Positions 34,516-43,212 of a stretch of 64,000 bases of DNA are shown in pieces. Source of the stretch: Acidobacteriota bacterium. Lineage in GTDB: Bacteria > Acidobacteriota > Thermoanaerobaculia > Thermoanaerobaculales > Thermoanaerobaculaceae. The stretch is from assembly GCA_003133645.1 (NCBI GenBank), contig PKYI01000104.1:27024-91023 (forward strand), given 5' to 3'. Within the stretch, counting starts at the first letter, position 1. Each line of letters begins with the position of its first letter. A program made the position numbers and the translations under genes. Under the pieces are notes generated by a model that saw only the letters and a list, made by a program, of their open reading frames with translations, made no database searches and was not told the DNA's origin.

Positions 34516-36621
34516 AACCGGACCGTCGCTCAGCGAGGGAGCACGGGCGGCCTCCGGCTGGACGCCGATCGCGCGGTCGAGCGCGGGGACGCTGTAGACG
34601 ACGCCCCCCTTGACGACGGTCTCGACCCGGCGCAGGGCGTGGATGTCCGCGACCGGGTCGCCGTCGACGACGATCAGGTCGGCGAGCTTCCCCGGCGCCA
34701 CGGAGCCGAGCTCGCGGCCGCGTCCCATCACCCGTGCGCCGCCGAGCGTCGCGATCTGGAGCACCCTCGCGCTGGGAATGCCGGCCTCGACCCAGAGCTC
34801 GAGCTCGCGGGCAAGGGTGAAGCCCGCCATCGAGTCGGTGCCGGCGACCATCGGGATGCCCGCGTCGTACTGCGCCTTGAGCATGACGAGCATGGCGCGG
34901 AATGCGTCGCGGTAGAGTGCGTCCTTCCCTTCCGGGACCGGCAGCCCGCCGGTCGAGAGGCCGCGCCGGACCTGCACCGGCAGGCGCCCGGCGAGCCCGG
35001 CCCAGCCGGGCAGCACGCCGCCGTGGCGGGGCACGAAGAGCGTCTCGAAGACGTTGATCGTGGGGTCGAGGACCGTATGATGCGCGAGGAACAGCTTGAA
35101 CAACGCCTGCACACGCGGCTGCGAGGGGTCGATCTCGGCGCCGTGCTCGGCCACGGCGGTGAACCGTGCCGGCGTGCGCGTGTCCTTCACCGTGTCGAAC
35201 AGGAAGTTCAAGAAGACGAAGTTCTCGTGCTGGATCTCGTCCGCGCCGTCGCGGACGAACTGCTCGGCGGTCATGAACGCCGGGACATGGCCCGAGACGC
35301 GCATGCCGTGCTCGTGGGCGAGGCGGGCGAGCAGCGGCACCAGCTCCGGCTTGATCGAGCTGTAGATCTTGAGCTGGACGTACCCGTGCCGGGCGTAGTT
35401 CTCCACCGCGGCCTGCGCCTGCGCCGGGGTGTCCACCTTGTCTTTGATCGGCGCGCTGTACGGTCCGCTGCCGTCGACGACACCGGCCAGGACTACCCGC
35501 GGCCCGATCGCGGTGCCGTCGTCGAAGCTCTTTTTCATGGCGAGAAGCGTGTCCATGTCGTTGGCCATGTCGCGCACGGTGGTGACGCCGTTGGCGATGT
35601 CGAGGAGGCCGTCGACGCCCCCGAGGTGCACGTGCATGTCCCACAGGCCGGGCAGCAGCGTCTTGCCGTTCAGTTTGACGACCTCGGCGCCGTCCGGCAC
35701 ACTGACCTTGCCGTCGGGACCCACCGCGGCGATGCGCTCGCCCTCGATCACGACGGTCTGGCCGGGCCGCAGGACCGCCCTGTCGGCGTCGAAGAGCGCC
35801 GCTCCGGTGAACGCGAGCGCCCTCTCGGGCTTGTGACCGAGGCTCTTGGCCAGGGCCGCGGAGCGGGCGACCTCGGCCGCGTCCTGGGCCGCGAGCAGCC
35901 TGGGGAGCGCGCCCTCCCATCCCTTCGGCACCACCGTCAACCAGTGGCTGGCCGAGGCGAAGAAACCCCCGTCGGCGTCGAGCCACACCCGCACCGGGGT
36001 GAAGTCGAGGCCGGCGACCGCGACCTGCACGACCCTGCGGCGCGTGTTGCCGGCCGTAAGCTCGAGCTCGCCGACCTTCTCGAGCGTCGCCTCACCCTCG
36101 GGCAGCAGGGCGATCGTCCCGCCCGGCGCGCGCAGGAGCGCGCGGGCGAGCAGGCCCGTGTCGAACGGTGTGTCATTGAACGGGAGGTAGAAGGCATGGC
36201 CCGAAACGGCGCGGCTGCCCGGTCCGCCGCCGCCGGACCACGTGGCGCGCGTCTCCGTGCGCTCGAACCGCTCGGCGACCGGGCCCTTCATGTAGTCGTT
36301 GCCGTCCGTCTCGATGCGAACAGGGGTCGAATCCGGGCCGAGCCGGATCGTCGAGTCGAGCCGCGGTCCGCGCCCGCGGTCGTTGTACTCGAAGTGGACC
36401 CGGTATGCGGAGGCCCCCGTCGCCCGCACCGTCATCGTGCCGGCCTGTGCGCCGCCGAGAATGACCGCGAAGGCCGCGGGAGGCGGCGGCGCGGGCGGCT
36501 CGGGTGCTGCGGCGACGGGCACCGCCAGCAGGGCGAGCGCGGTCGCGGCGATCGCCAGCGTCCGCCGGCCAGCCCCGTCCCATGGCGTCGTGCGGTGGAC
36601 GGCCCGCGCCGCGGGGCTCAC
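34507..36621 (-). CDS. Secreted amidohydrolase with large N-terminal domain
   Basis: A 704-residue metal-dependent hydrolase. After a signal peptide (LAIAATALALLAVPVAAAPE) comes a beta-rich N-terminal domain of about 230 residues (AFAVILGGAQAGTMTVRATG). The amidohydrolase barrel then shows its ligands: DMHVH, Lys in VQLKIYSSIK, His in MRVSGHVPAF and EIQHENF, Asp in MVAGTDSM. Targets could be peptides or cyclic amides. Its GTG start overlaps the stop of the dipeptidase gene (GTGA), so the two are translationally coupled. The final codons (VRY-stop) lie in REP sequence, suggesting that the original C-terminus was altered. Confidence 0.88.
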   Translation of the reverse strand: MSPAARAVHRTTPWDGAGRRTLAIAATALALLAVPVAAAPEPPAPPPPAAFAVILGGAQAGTMTVRATGASAYRVHFEYNDRGRGPRLDSTIRLGPDSTPVRIETDGNDYMKGPVAERFERTETRATWSGGGGPGSRAVSGHAFYLPFNDTPFDTGLLARALLRAPGGTIALLPEGEATLEKVGELELTAGNTRRRVVQVAVAGLDFTPVRVWLDADGGFFASASHWLTVVPKGWEGALPRLLAAQDAAEVARSAALAKSLGHKPERALAFTGAALFDADRAVLRPGQTVVIEGERIAAVGPDGKVSVPDGAEVVKLNGKTLLPGLWDMHVHLGGVDGLLDIANGVTTVRDMANDMDTLLAMKKSFDDGTAIGPRVVLAGVVDGSGPYSAPIKDKVDTPAQAQAAVENYARHGYVQLKIYSSIKPELVPLLARLAHEHGMRVSGHVPAFMTAEQFVRDGADEIQHENFVFLNFLFDTVKDTRTPARFTAVAEHGAEIDPSQPRVQALFKLFLAHHTVLDPTINVFETLFVPRHGGVLPGWAGLAGRLPVQVRRGLSTGGLPVPEGKDALYRDAFRAMLVMLKAQYDAGIPMVAGTDSMAGFTLARELELWVEAGIPSARVLQIATLGGARVMGRGRELGSVAPGKLADLIVVDGDPVADIHALRRVETVVKGGVVYSVPALDRAIGVQPEAARAPSLSDGPVRY

Positions 36622-37757
36622 GCCGTCCCCCAGATCTCGCCCAGGACACGGTGGAGGTTGCCGCCGAGGATCTTCTCGATCGCGGGGGTCTTGTAGCCCC
36701 GGGCCGCGAGCGCCGCGGCGATCGCCTCCATGCGGTTGGGGGCGTTGAGCTCGGGGATGAACGGCGGCCGGTCCACACTCTCGCCCGGCGCGCTGACGCC
36801 CGCCTTCTTGCGCGCCTCGATCTCCTCACGGAGCTGCCGGCGGTACTCGGCGTTGTCGTCGATCGGCACGATCCCCTGGTCGCTGCCGATGCCGACGTGG
36901 TCCTCGCCGCAGACGCCGACGGCGTGGTCCACGTGGCGCAGCAGATCGTCCACGGTTATAGGACCCGGTCCAGCGGACAGGTACGGCATGAGGTAGATGC
37001 CGGCGACACCGCCCCGCTCGGCGAGGGCCCGCAGCGCCGCGTCGTCCTTGTTGCGGGGGTTGTCGAAGACGGCCCGGCACCCGGTGTGCGAGATCAGGAT
37101 CGGCTTCGCGGAGGCTTCGATCGCCTCGGCGGTGGTGCGCTGGCCGGAGTGGCTGACGTCCACCGCGATGCCGAGCGCGTTCATGCGCGCCACCGCCTCG
37201 CGGCCCAGGTTCGACAGGCCGGCGTTGGCCGCCTCCAGGCAGCCGTCGCCGTACAGGCTACGCTCGTTGTAGGTGAGCTGCATGATGCGCACCCCGAGGC
37301 CGCGGAAGACGGCGAGCCTGGACAGCTCCTCGCCCAGCATCTCGGTGGTCTGGAAGCCGAGGATGAGCCCGAGCGCGCCGCTTGCCTTGGCGCGCCGGAT
37401 GTCGGAGTGACGGCGGACGACGAGGTAGCGGTCCGGGTTCGCCTCGGCCACCCTCTGGGAGGTGGCGATCGCGCCGACCGTCTCCTCGAACCCGGCGCCC
37501 GGGCCGACCACGGTGAAGTTGATCGCCGTGACGCCGGACGCGGCCGCCGCCGCGATCGCCCGGGGCTCGACCGGGAATCCGTCCGGGCCGGTGGCGAACG
37601 CCTCCGATGCCCCGTCGATGACGATGGCGCGGCGGTAGAGCTCCGCGATCGTGGACGTGTCGTTCGGACCCGCCTCCGCGAACAGGGCGCGAGGCCGGGC
37701 CACGGCAAGGCCTCCCGCCGCCGCGAGCGTCACTGTGAACTGCCGTCTGGTGATCAT
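36618..37757 (-). CDS. Tat-exported dipeptidase-like protein (peptidase M19 family)
   Basis: A 379-residue homologue of renal/membrane dipeptidase. The N-terminus ITRRQFTVTLAAAGGLAVAR is a Tat-type signal; start ATG 37757 follows GGAGGGG. Barrel motifs include GFQTTEMLGEELSRLAVFRG, MQLTYNERSLYGDGC, DVSHSGQRTTAEAIEAS, ISHTGCRAVFDNPRNKDD and HVGIGSDQG. The metal-binding H-x-D that normally opens the barrel (DGHND) reads DGASEAF here, so the binuclear zinc site is incomplete and activity may differ. It is coupled by a 4-nt overlap to a secreted amidohydrolase, and the two probably process the same peptides. Confidence 0.85.
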   Translation of the reverse strand: MITRRQFTVTLAAAGGLAVARPRALFAEAGPNDTSTIAELYRRAIVIDGASEAFATGPDGFPVEPRAIAAAAASGVTAINFTVVGPGAGFEETVGAIATSQRVAEANPDRYLVVRRHSDIRRAKASGALGLILGFQTTEMLGEELSRLAVFRGLGVRIMQLTYNERSLYGDGCLEAANAGLSNLGREAVARMNALGIAVDVSHSGQRTTAEAIEASAKPILISHTGCRAVFDNPRNKDDAALRALAERGGVAGIYLMPYLSAGPGPITVDDLLRHVDHAVGVCGEDHVGIGSDQGIVPIDDNAEYRRQLREEIEARKKAGVSAPGESVDRPPFIPELNAPNRMEAIAAALAARGYKTPAIEKILGGNLHRVLGEIWGTA

Positions 37758-38024
37758 CGGTCGCCCCCTCCGCGTGATTCTACGACGGCCCGGCGCCTGC
37801 CGCCGGACGCTCGAGCCGGCCCCATCACCGGGTCCTCGACCCGGCCAGTCGGCACGCGCCCTGGACTTCACCAAAGGCACCAGTTCCGCCTGAGCTCACG
37901 ACGGCCAAAGATCGAGCCGCGCATGACCCCGTTCATCGACTGTGGCGGACCTGTGCCTGATAACGCAACAACGCAAGCTTGACCCCCCATTTTTGACCCC
38001 ACCGCTTCCATCCAGACCCTTGAC

Positions 38025-38056
38025 TGTAACGATCGTTTCATGTAACGTTCGTTTCA
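38025..38056. promoter_or_regulatory. Tandem 16-bp operator overlapping the TetR start
   Basis: TGTAACGATCGTTTCA (38025-38040) is followed without a gap by TGTAACGTTCGTTTCA (38041-38056). The final A is the first base of the ATG. The core AACGATCGTT is a perfect palindrome, as expected for a dimeric TetR protein, so autorepression of the regulator-protease pair is likely. No ribosome-binding site fits between, so the transcript may be leaderless. Confidence 0.75.
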
Positions 38057-38691
38057 TGTCGGAGCGACGCCAGGAATTGATCGGGAAAGCGCTGGACTAC
38101 ATGGTGATGCACGGGGTGGCCGGGCTGACGCTGCGTCCGCTCGCCGGAGCGATCGGCACGAGCGCCAGGCTCCTCGCCTACCACTTCGGCTCGAAGGACG
38201 GCCTCATCACGGCCGTCATGGACGAGGTCCGGGCCAGGGCCCAGGGGTCGTTCGCCGAGGCCGTCGCCAGACCCGGCAAGGGAGCCGCCAAGGGCGCGAT
38301 GCGAACGTTCTGGGCCTGGACCATCCACCCGGAGAACGTCGGCCACATGCGCCTGCTCTTCGAGGTGCAGGTGCTGGCGATCCGCGACCCCGCGACGTAC
38401 GGACCCTACCTCAGGGGAACGTCCGGCAGCTGGCTGGAACTGATCGAAGCGTCGCTGCCGCCCTCGAGGAGGAACCGCGCGGTCGCGACCCTGTGCACCG
38501 CGGTGATCGACGGGCTGCTGCTGGAGTACCTGAGCAGCGGCGACGGCCGGCGGACCACACGGGCGCTCGAGCACTTCGGCCGCCTGATGACCGACACGGC
38601 GCGGGACGGCGGATCTTCGGGGCGAAAGCCTGCAACGGGACGAATTGGAACGCCGGGACGGACCGGCCGCCGGGAACGGGGGAGGGCGTGA
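38056..38691 (+). CDS. TetR-family transcriptional regulator
   Basis: A 211-residue repressor. The N-terminal helix-turn-helix is ALDYMVMHGVAGLTLRPLAG then AIGTSARLLAYHFGSKDGLI. The C-terminal ligand part (FWAWTIHPENVGHMRLLFEV) is of the usual variable type. The start is ATG 38056, right at the end of a tandem operator. A longer in-frame reading from 37942 crosses repeat DNA and is rejected. Its stop TGA shares the A with the ATG of the following protease gene (TGATG), so the two are coupled. The last 25 residues are Gly/Arg-rich and low in complexity. The inducer is unknown. Confidence 0.9.
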   Translation: MSERRQELIGKALDYMVMHGVAGLTLRPLAGAIGTSARLLAYHFGSKDGLITAVMDEVRARAQGSFAEAVARPGKGAAKGAMRTFWAWTIHPENVGHMRLLFEVQVLAIRDPATYGPYLRGTSGSWLELIEASLPPSRRNRAVATLCTAVIDGLLLEYLSSGDGRRTTRALEHFGRLMTDTARDGGSSGRKPATGRIGTPGRTGRRERGRA

Positions 38692-39416
38692 TGGACAGCG
38701 AACCCATTATCGAACCGCGGGAGCACGAGCCGGTGGCCAGCTACTGGCACTCGCTCATCTTCCTCGTGATCGTGGCTGCGGTCGTCGCGATGGGGTACCT
38801 CGCCCAGCATCGCGCCGGGGCGGGCCCGGGGCTCGTCGACTCCCACGCCCACGTCGTCCCGATCTACCTGTCCGTCGCGATCCTCGACTGGCTGCTGGTG
38901 CTGTTCGCCTGGAGGGGCGTCCGGCGGCGCGGCGGGACGTTGAGTTCGATCGTAGGTGGGCGCTGGACGAGCGGGCGCGAGGTTCTTCGAGACCTGGGAA
39001 TCGCGGCCGTCTTCTGGGGTGCCATGGTGGGTCTGGGGTGGGCCATGGACAGGATTCCGGCACAAGGGGCCGCAAAGAGCTTGGACATCCTGTTCCCGCG
39101 AACGCCCCTCGAGGTCGGCGTCTGGCTTCTGACGGCGGTGTCGGCGGGGTTCTGCGAGGAGTTCGTCTTCCGGGGGTACGTTCTCCGGCAGCTCCTCGCC
39201 CTGAGCGACAGCACCACGGCGGCCGTGTTGGGACAAGGGGTCATCTTCGGTGTGATGCACGTGTATCAGGGATGGATACCCGTCCTCCACATCACGGTCC
39301 TGGGCATCCTGTTCGGTGTTCTGGCGGTGTGGCGAAGGACCCTGAGAGTCGGGATGATCGCTCACGGGTGGTACGACATCTGGGCGGGGTGGCTGGCTAA
39401 CGTTCTCCTTCGCTGA
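38691..39416 (+). CDS. CPBP-family intramembrane protease
   Basis: A 241-residue membrane protein with about six to seven helices (SLIFLVIVAAVVAMGYLAQH at the N-terminus). The CAAX-protease/bacteriocin-processing motifs are visible: GFCEEFVFRGYVLRQL (EExxxR), FGVMHVYQG and a final MIAHGWYDIW. Such proteins cut within or near the membrane, or act as immunity and anchoring factors. It is translationally coupled (TGATG) to a TetR regulator with a tandem operator at its start, so it is probably induced by whatever that regulator binds. Confidence 0.9.
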   Translation: MDSEPIIEPREHEPVASYWHSLIFLVIVAAVVAMGYLAQHRAGAGPGLVDSHAHVVPIYLSVAILDWLLVLFAWRGVRRRGGTLSSIVGGRWTSGREVLRDLGIAAVFWGAMVGLGWAMDRIPAQGAAKSLDILFPRTPLEVGVWLLTAVSAGFCEEFVFRGYVLRQLLALSDSTTAAVLGQGVIFGVMHVYQGWIPVLHITVLGILFGVLAVWRRTLRVGMIAHGWYDIWAGWLANVLLR

Positions 39417-39593
39417 GACCTTGGCGACGAACCCGTCGCCTGCGCGGCTGCAGACGCGCCGGGTTCCCGATGGGGGAACGTGATCCAAGTGCGCACGTGC
39501 CTCTCCGCAGGTGATCGCCGGGAGGCGCCTCGCCCGTCCGGCAGGGCGCCTCCCGGCTCGTGCCGGAGCCAGGTCCGGGTCGGAGCCGACCTA

Positions 39594-40499
39594 TCACCAG
39601 CCGGAGGGCTCGGGACAGTAGCCGCCCGAGAACCCCCGCGCCCCCTCCCGGCGCGTCAGCGGGTCCGGGGCCGGTAGCACGCCGAGTCGGACGAGCTGCT
39701 CGCGGAACTCGTACCGGATGCGCACTACGGCCGCAGGCCGATCCTCGAGGTCGAGATCCACCCACTCCATCTGGTGGTTCGTGCGCACGCCGATCCCCGT
39801 CGCGGCGTATTCCTGACTCAGCTTGCGGTCCGCCTGTGGGGTCTCGCTTGAAACTCGGATCTCCTCGGAGTAGCGCTCGCCGCCCGGGACGCCACCAGGC
39901 AGGTCGCGCGCGACGCCTCCGTCCGCTCCGCTGCCACAGGCGGGGGGCGCCGGGGGCGGGGGCGCCAGTCGGCCAGCCGATCCCGCACCGGAGTCCTGGG
40001 CTCGGCCCTGGACGCGCTGTTCAACCGGTTGCGGCACGGCCCTGATCGGCCGGACCTTCTCCCGGTAGAACACCGCCTCGATGACGCCGAGGTTGTCAGT
40101 CTTGCCGAGCCAGGCGCCATACGACGACCGCTCGCCGGTGAAGAAGAACCGGCGCGCGTCGAGGCCGTTCACCTGCCAGCCGGGGATCTCGACCGTCTCG
40201 TACGGCCGCAGCAGCCACTTCGCGGCGCTCTTGGCGTCGTTGTGGCGCGCGTCGATGGTGTTGAGGCCGTCGATGGCCAGTGCGACGCCCACCCAGCACG
40301 GCAGCGGGTTGCTGATCCGCAGGACGTACGGCCGGCCGCGCACCGCCTCGACGTAGACCGCGCCGCGCGCCCTGTACTCGGCCCGGACTCCGCCGTCCAG
40401 CAGGACCTGCAGCGAGAAGCCGCGCGTTGCCGCGCCGTGCCCCGTCGCTGCCAGCGCCAGCGCCACCGCGGCCAGGGTTGCCACCTTTCGAGTGTTCAT
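39594..40499 (-). CDS. Secreted hypothetical protein
   Basis: A 301-residue protein with a signal peptide (VATLAAVALALAATGHGAAT). I do not recognise the family. The mature region has VEAVRGRPYVLRISNPLPCW and VGVALAIDGLNTIDARHNDA, then WLLRPYETVEIPGWQVNGLD and FFFTGERSSYGAWLGKTDNL. This is a compact beta-rich domain with many aromatic residues, ending near residue 150 at IEAVFYREK. A Pro/Gly-rich linker leads to a second part (EEIRVSSETPQADRKLSQEY, GVRTNHQMEWVDLDLEDRPA) that may face another protein. The last 20 residues look like spacer. It is isolated between the protease and a REP cluster. Confidence 0.75.
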   Translation of the reverse strand: MNTRKVATLAAVALALAATGHGAATRGFSLQVLLDGGVRAEYRARGAVYVEAVRGRPYVLRISNPLPCWVGVALAIDGLNTIDARHNDAKSAAKWLLRPYETVEIPGWQVNGLDARRFFFTGERSSYGAWLGKTDNLGVIEAVFYREKVRPIRAVPQPVEQRVQGRAQDSGAGSAGRLAPPPPAPPACGSGADGGVARDLPGGVPGGERYSEEIRVSSETPQADRKLSQEYAATGIGVRTNHQMEWVDLDLEDRPAAVVRIRYEFREQLVRLGVLPAPDPLTRREGARGFSGGYCPEPSGW

Positions 40500-40620
40500 G
40501 ACGGCCTCCCTTCTCGCTCCTTAGACACCGCTCGCGCGAGAAACCGCACCCTGGGGTTCCAGCGCGAGTGACGGTGCGAGCGGCGGAGGCCGGCGGCGAC
40601 ACCGTGGCGATCCGGTATTG

Positions 40621-40745
40621 GGTGCCTGGTCCGCCTGAGTTGACGAGTGATAGAAGGCGAACCGCGCGATACTCCGCCTATCAACCGTGCCGGACTTGGA
40701 GGTGCATATTCTTCAACAACGGTGAGATAGTGATACCCGGTACCG
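40621..40745. repeat. REP elements, family A plus family B, adjacent
   Basis: Family A: GGTGCCTGGTCCGCCTGAGT, TGACGAGTGATAGAAGGCGA, ACCGCGCGATACTCCGCCTA, TCAACCGTGCCGGACTTGGA. It is followed at 40712 by family B: CAACAACGGTGAGATAGTGA, TACCCGGTACC. Confidence 0.75.
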
Positions 40746-40778
40746 AATGAAGTCCTCTACCGCCAGTTCTCGAGCAAG

Positions 40779-40973
40779 ATGGCCGATCACCCACCTGACC
40801 AGGAGATGCAGTACGACCTGAACACGAGTCACCTCATTGAAGTCAAGGGTGCACGCCTCGAGGTGGTCCAGGCGACCGACACCAGCCTCACCTACAAGGT
40901 CCTTGCGCCCTTCCCTCAAGCGGTAATGGATGAACCGGGGGACCTGGTGCCTGGATGTCCTTCAAAAAGGTGA
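40779..40973 (+). CDS. Short orphan reading frame caught between REP elements
   Basis: A 64-residue frame reading MADHPPDQEMQYDLNTSHLI, EVKGARLEVVQATDTSLTYK, VLAPFPQAV, then REP-derived codons (MDEPGDLVPGCPSKR). The codon pattern looks protein-like from the GGTACC at 40739 (NEVLYRQFSSK) to about 40923, so it may be a gene remnant trimmed on both sides by REPs rather than a complete gene. There is no clear ribosome-binding site. I do not recognise the family. Confidence 0.35.
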   Translation: MADHPPDQEMQYDLNTSHLIEVKGARLEVVQATDTSLTYKVLAPFPQAVMDEPGDLVPGCPSKR

Positions 40974-41048
40974 GATGGTGATACGCAGTACCGATTCGGT
41001 ACCGATTCCGGTACCGATTCCGATTTGGTACCTACTTGGTACCTGTTC
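40958..41048. repeat. REP element, family B, with GGTACC array
   Basis: TTCAAAAAGGTGAGATGGTG then ATACGCAGTACC, followed by spaced GGTACC sites (CGGTACCGATTCCGGTACCG, GGTACCTACTTGGTACCTG). It overlaps the last codons of the small membrane protein at 41032. Confidence 0.7.
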
Positions 41049-41214
41049 GGAACGCGACGTAGGCCAGGATGATGGCGAGGACCACCAGAATGAATCGGGC
41101 CATTCCCATCATGCGGGTGTGGGCCACGGGCCTGGTCCCTTTGGCTTTGATGCCCGTAACGGCCGCGATGGCGGCGATGATGCCTGCGATGCTGAGCAAC
41201 ATGAGCCAGTTCAT
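41032..41214 (-). CDS. Small two-helix membrane protein
   Basis: A 60-residue protein with two membrane helices: WLMLLSIAGIIAAIAAVTGI and FILVVLAIILAYVAF. They are joined by a basic loop (KAKGTRPVAHTRMMGMAR) that should face the cytoplasm. Its C-terminal codons (TGTK-stop) and the TAG itself fall within the GGTACC array of a REP element, so the natural end may have been replaced. No function can be inferred. The composition makes a real gene likely despite a weak ribosome-binding site. Confidence 0.65.
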   Translation of the reverse strand: MNWLMLLSIAGIIAAIAAVTGIKAKGTRPVAHTRMMGMARFILVVLAIILAYVAFRTGTK

Positions 41215-41255
41215 GACATCACTCTAGCAGATGGGATGCGGGCTTCACGCGAAAT

Positions 41256-41340
41256 GGGTACGGGGCCCGCCTGAGTTGGCATGTGATGGAGATTGAACCG
41301 CGCGAGACTTGGTTCATGAACTGTGCCGGACCTGGCACTG
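41256..41340. repeat. REP element, family A
   Basis: GGGTACGGGGCCCGCCTGAG, TTGGCATGTGATGGAGATTG, AACCGCGCGAGACTTGGTTC, ATGAACTGTGCCGGACCTGG. It lies between the small membrane protein (starts leftward) and the propeller gene. Confidence 0.75.
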
Positions 41341-41510
41341 AATCTCTCAGGTCATCCCATCCCTTTCCTTCAGGCTTCCGCTGGCACACCTGACACCTAT
41401 TGTCGGGCTGCCGCATCCGTCCAGCGACGAGTACTTACCTTTGGTGGCGCTCCACGGGCGCATACTCGGGTGGTAGCGATTGCGCTGGTGTGGTGCGCGA
41501 CGGGGGGACG

Positions 41511-43019
41511 ATGGCAGGGCGTGCAGGTGCGATCCTCGGGGTGCTGCTCCTTGCGCATGCAGCGGCGGCGCAGTTCGCCCAGCAAGGGGGCAAGCTGGTC
41601 GGCTCCGGCGCCGTCGGGGCGGCCCATCAGAGCTACTCGGTGGCGGTCTCCGCGGACGGCAATACGGCCATCGTCAGCGGGTACGGCGACAACGCCTTCA
41701 CCGGCGCCGCGTGGGTGTTCACGCGCGACGAGGGGGTGTGGTCGCAGGAAGGGAGCAAGCTGGTCGGTATGGGCGCCGCCGGCGTCGCCAGGTTCGGCAA
41801 GTCGGTGGCGGTCTCGGGGGAGGGCAACACCGCCATCGTCGGGGCGCCGTACGACAACGCCAATACCGGCGCCGCGTGGGTGTTCACGCGCAGCGGCGGG
41901 GTGTGGTCGCAGCTGGGGAGCAAGCTCGTCGGCACGGGCGCCGTCGGGGCGGCCGAGCAGGGCTGGTCGGTGGCGATCTCGGCGGACGGCACTACCGCCA
42001 TCGTCGGCGGGGCGTTCGACGATTCCGACGCCGGCGCCGCGTGGGTGTACACGCGCAACGGAGGCGTGTGGTCGCAGCAGGGCGGCAAGCTGGTCGGCGC
42101 CGGCGCCGTCGGGGGCGCCGCCCAGGGTTACTCGGTGGCGATCTCGGCGGACGGCAGCACCGCCATCCTCGGCGGGGTCGCCGACAACTCGTTCGCTGGC
42201 GCGGTGTGGGTGTTCACGCGCAGCGGTGGGGCGTGGTTACAGCAGGGCGGCAAGCTCGTCGGCGCGGACGCCGTCGGCGGCGCCTTCCAGGGCTACTCGG
42301 TGGCGGTCTCGGCGAACGGCGACACGGCGATCGTCGGCGGGTACGGCGACAACGCCACCGCCGGCGCCGCGTGGGCGTTCACGCGCAGCGCGGGGGTGTG
42401 GTCGCAGCAGGGGAACAAGCTCGTCGGCGCGGATGCCGCCGGGGACGCCGCCCAGGGCTGGTCGGTGGCGATCTCGGCCGACGGCAACACCGCCGCCGTC
42501 GGCGGCCCTAGCGACGACTTCAACGCCGGCGCCGCGTGGGTGTTCACGCGCAGCGCCGGGGTGTGGTCGCAGGCGGGTGGCAAGCTCGCCGGCACGGGCG
42601 CCGTCGGCGCCGCCAACCAGGGCGCGGTGGCGATCTCGGCGGACGCGACCACCGTGATCGCCGGGGGCTCCTACGACGACGCCAAGGCCGGCGCCGCGTG
42701 GGTCTTCGTCACCACCGTCTGCACGCCGCCTGCGGTCACCGCACAGCCGCAAGGGCAGGCCGTGCAAAGCGGCCAAACCGCCACGCTCTCGGTGACCGCG
42801 GCAGGGGCGAGGGAGCTGGCCTACCAGTGGTACCAGGGGGACGCCGGTGACACCTCGGCGCCGGTCGGCGGCGACGCGAGTACGTTTACGACGCCGCCCC
42901 TGATCGCAACGACCAGCTTCTGGGTCAGAGTCACCACCGCCTGCGGCGCCGCCGACTCAACCGCCGCAACGGTTACGGTCGGGCGACGCGTGCGCCGGCA
43001 CCTCCATAGATTGACGTAG
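41511..43019 (+). CDS. Secreted seven-repeat beta-propeller (FG-GAP-like) protein with Ig-like domain
   Basis: A 502-residue protein. A signal peptide (GAILGVLLLAHAAAAQ) is followed by seven tandem repeats of about 55 residues, each reading GxKLVGxGAVGxAxQGxSVA, then VSxDGNTAIVGGxxDNxxxG and AAWVFTRSGGVWSQQ. These are FG-GAP-type blades, so the seven should close into one propeller; the last is slightly short. An Ig-like domain follows (TAQPQGQAVQSGQTATLSVT to WVRVTTACGAADSTAATVTV) and the protein ends without an anchor. Blade DNA copies are very similar, suggesting recent expansion. Start ATG 41511 is chosen because the signal follows directly. Likely a secreted adhesin or binding protein. 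Confidence 0.87.
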   Translation: MAGRAGAILGVLLLAHAAAAQFAQQGGKLVGSGAVGAAHQSYSVAVSADGNTAIVSGYGDNAFTGAAWVFTRDEGVWSQEGSKLVGMGAAGVARFGKSVAVSGEGNTAIVGAPYDNANTGAAWVFTRSGGVWSQLGSKLVGTGAVGAAEQGWSVAISADGTTAIVGGAFDDSDAGAAWVYTRNGGVWSQQGGKLVGAGAVGGAAQGYSVAISADGSTAILGGVADNSFAGAVWVFTRSGGAWLQQGGKLVGADAVGGAFQGYSVAVSANGDTAIVGGYGDNATAGAAWAFTRSAGVWSQQGNKLVGADAAGDAAQGWSVAISADGNTAAVGGPSDDFNAGAAWVFTRSAGVWSQAGGKLAGTGAVGAANQGAVAISADATTVIAGGSYDDAKAGAAWVFVTTVCTPPAVTAQPQGQAVQSGQTATLSVTAAGARELAYQWYQGDAGDTSAPVGGDASTFTTPPLIATTSFWVRVTTACGAADSTAATVTVGRRVRRHLHRLT

Positions 43020-43212
43020 GCGGTGGCGTGCCTCCGGTTTGACCTCTCGCTGCGAAGCCCCAGGAGCCTCGCTCAGATCCCATTCGTTGTCGACAATGTG
43101 AACAATCGCGGACGTGGTACCCCTCCGTCCTCGTGGTCCGGGAGGTTAGTCTCTTCGTACCCAACCTCGAGACAGAACTCGGTGGCGTACACTTAAGCAA
43201 GAGGTGACGACA

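Noticed and set aside
34429..36696. A 755-codon plus-strand frame opposite the amidohydrolase
   Set aside because: Antisense shadow of a clear metal-dependent hydrolase with signal peptide and all ligands. The residue composition is not protein-like.
41511..42710. Regular 165-bp repeats as a CRISPR or satellite
   Set aside because: The repeats are in frame within one protein and encode propeller blades.
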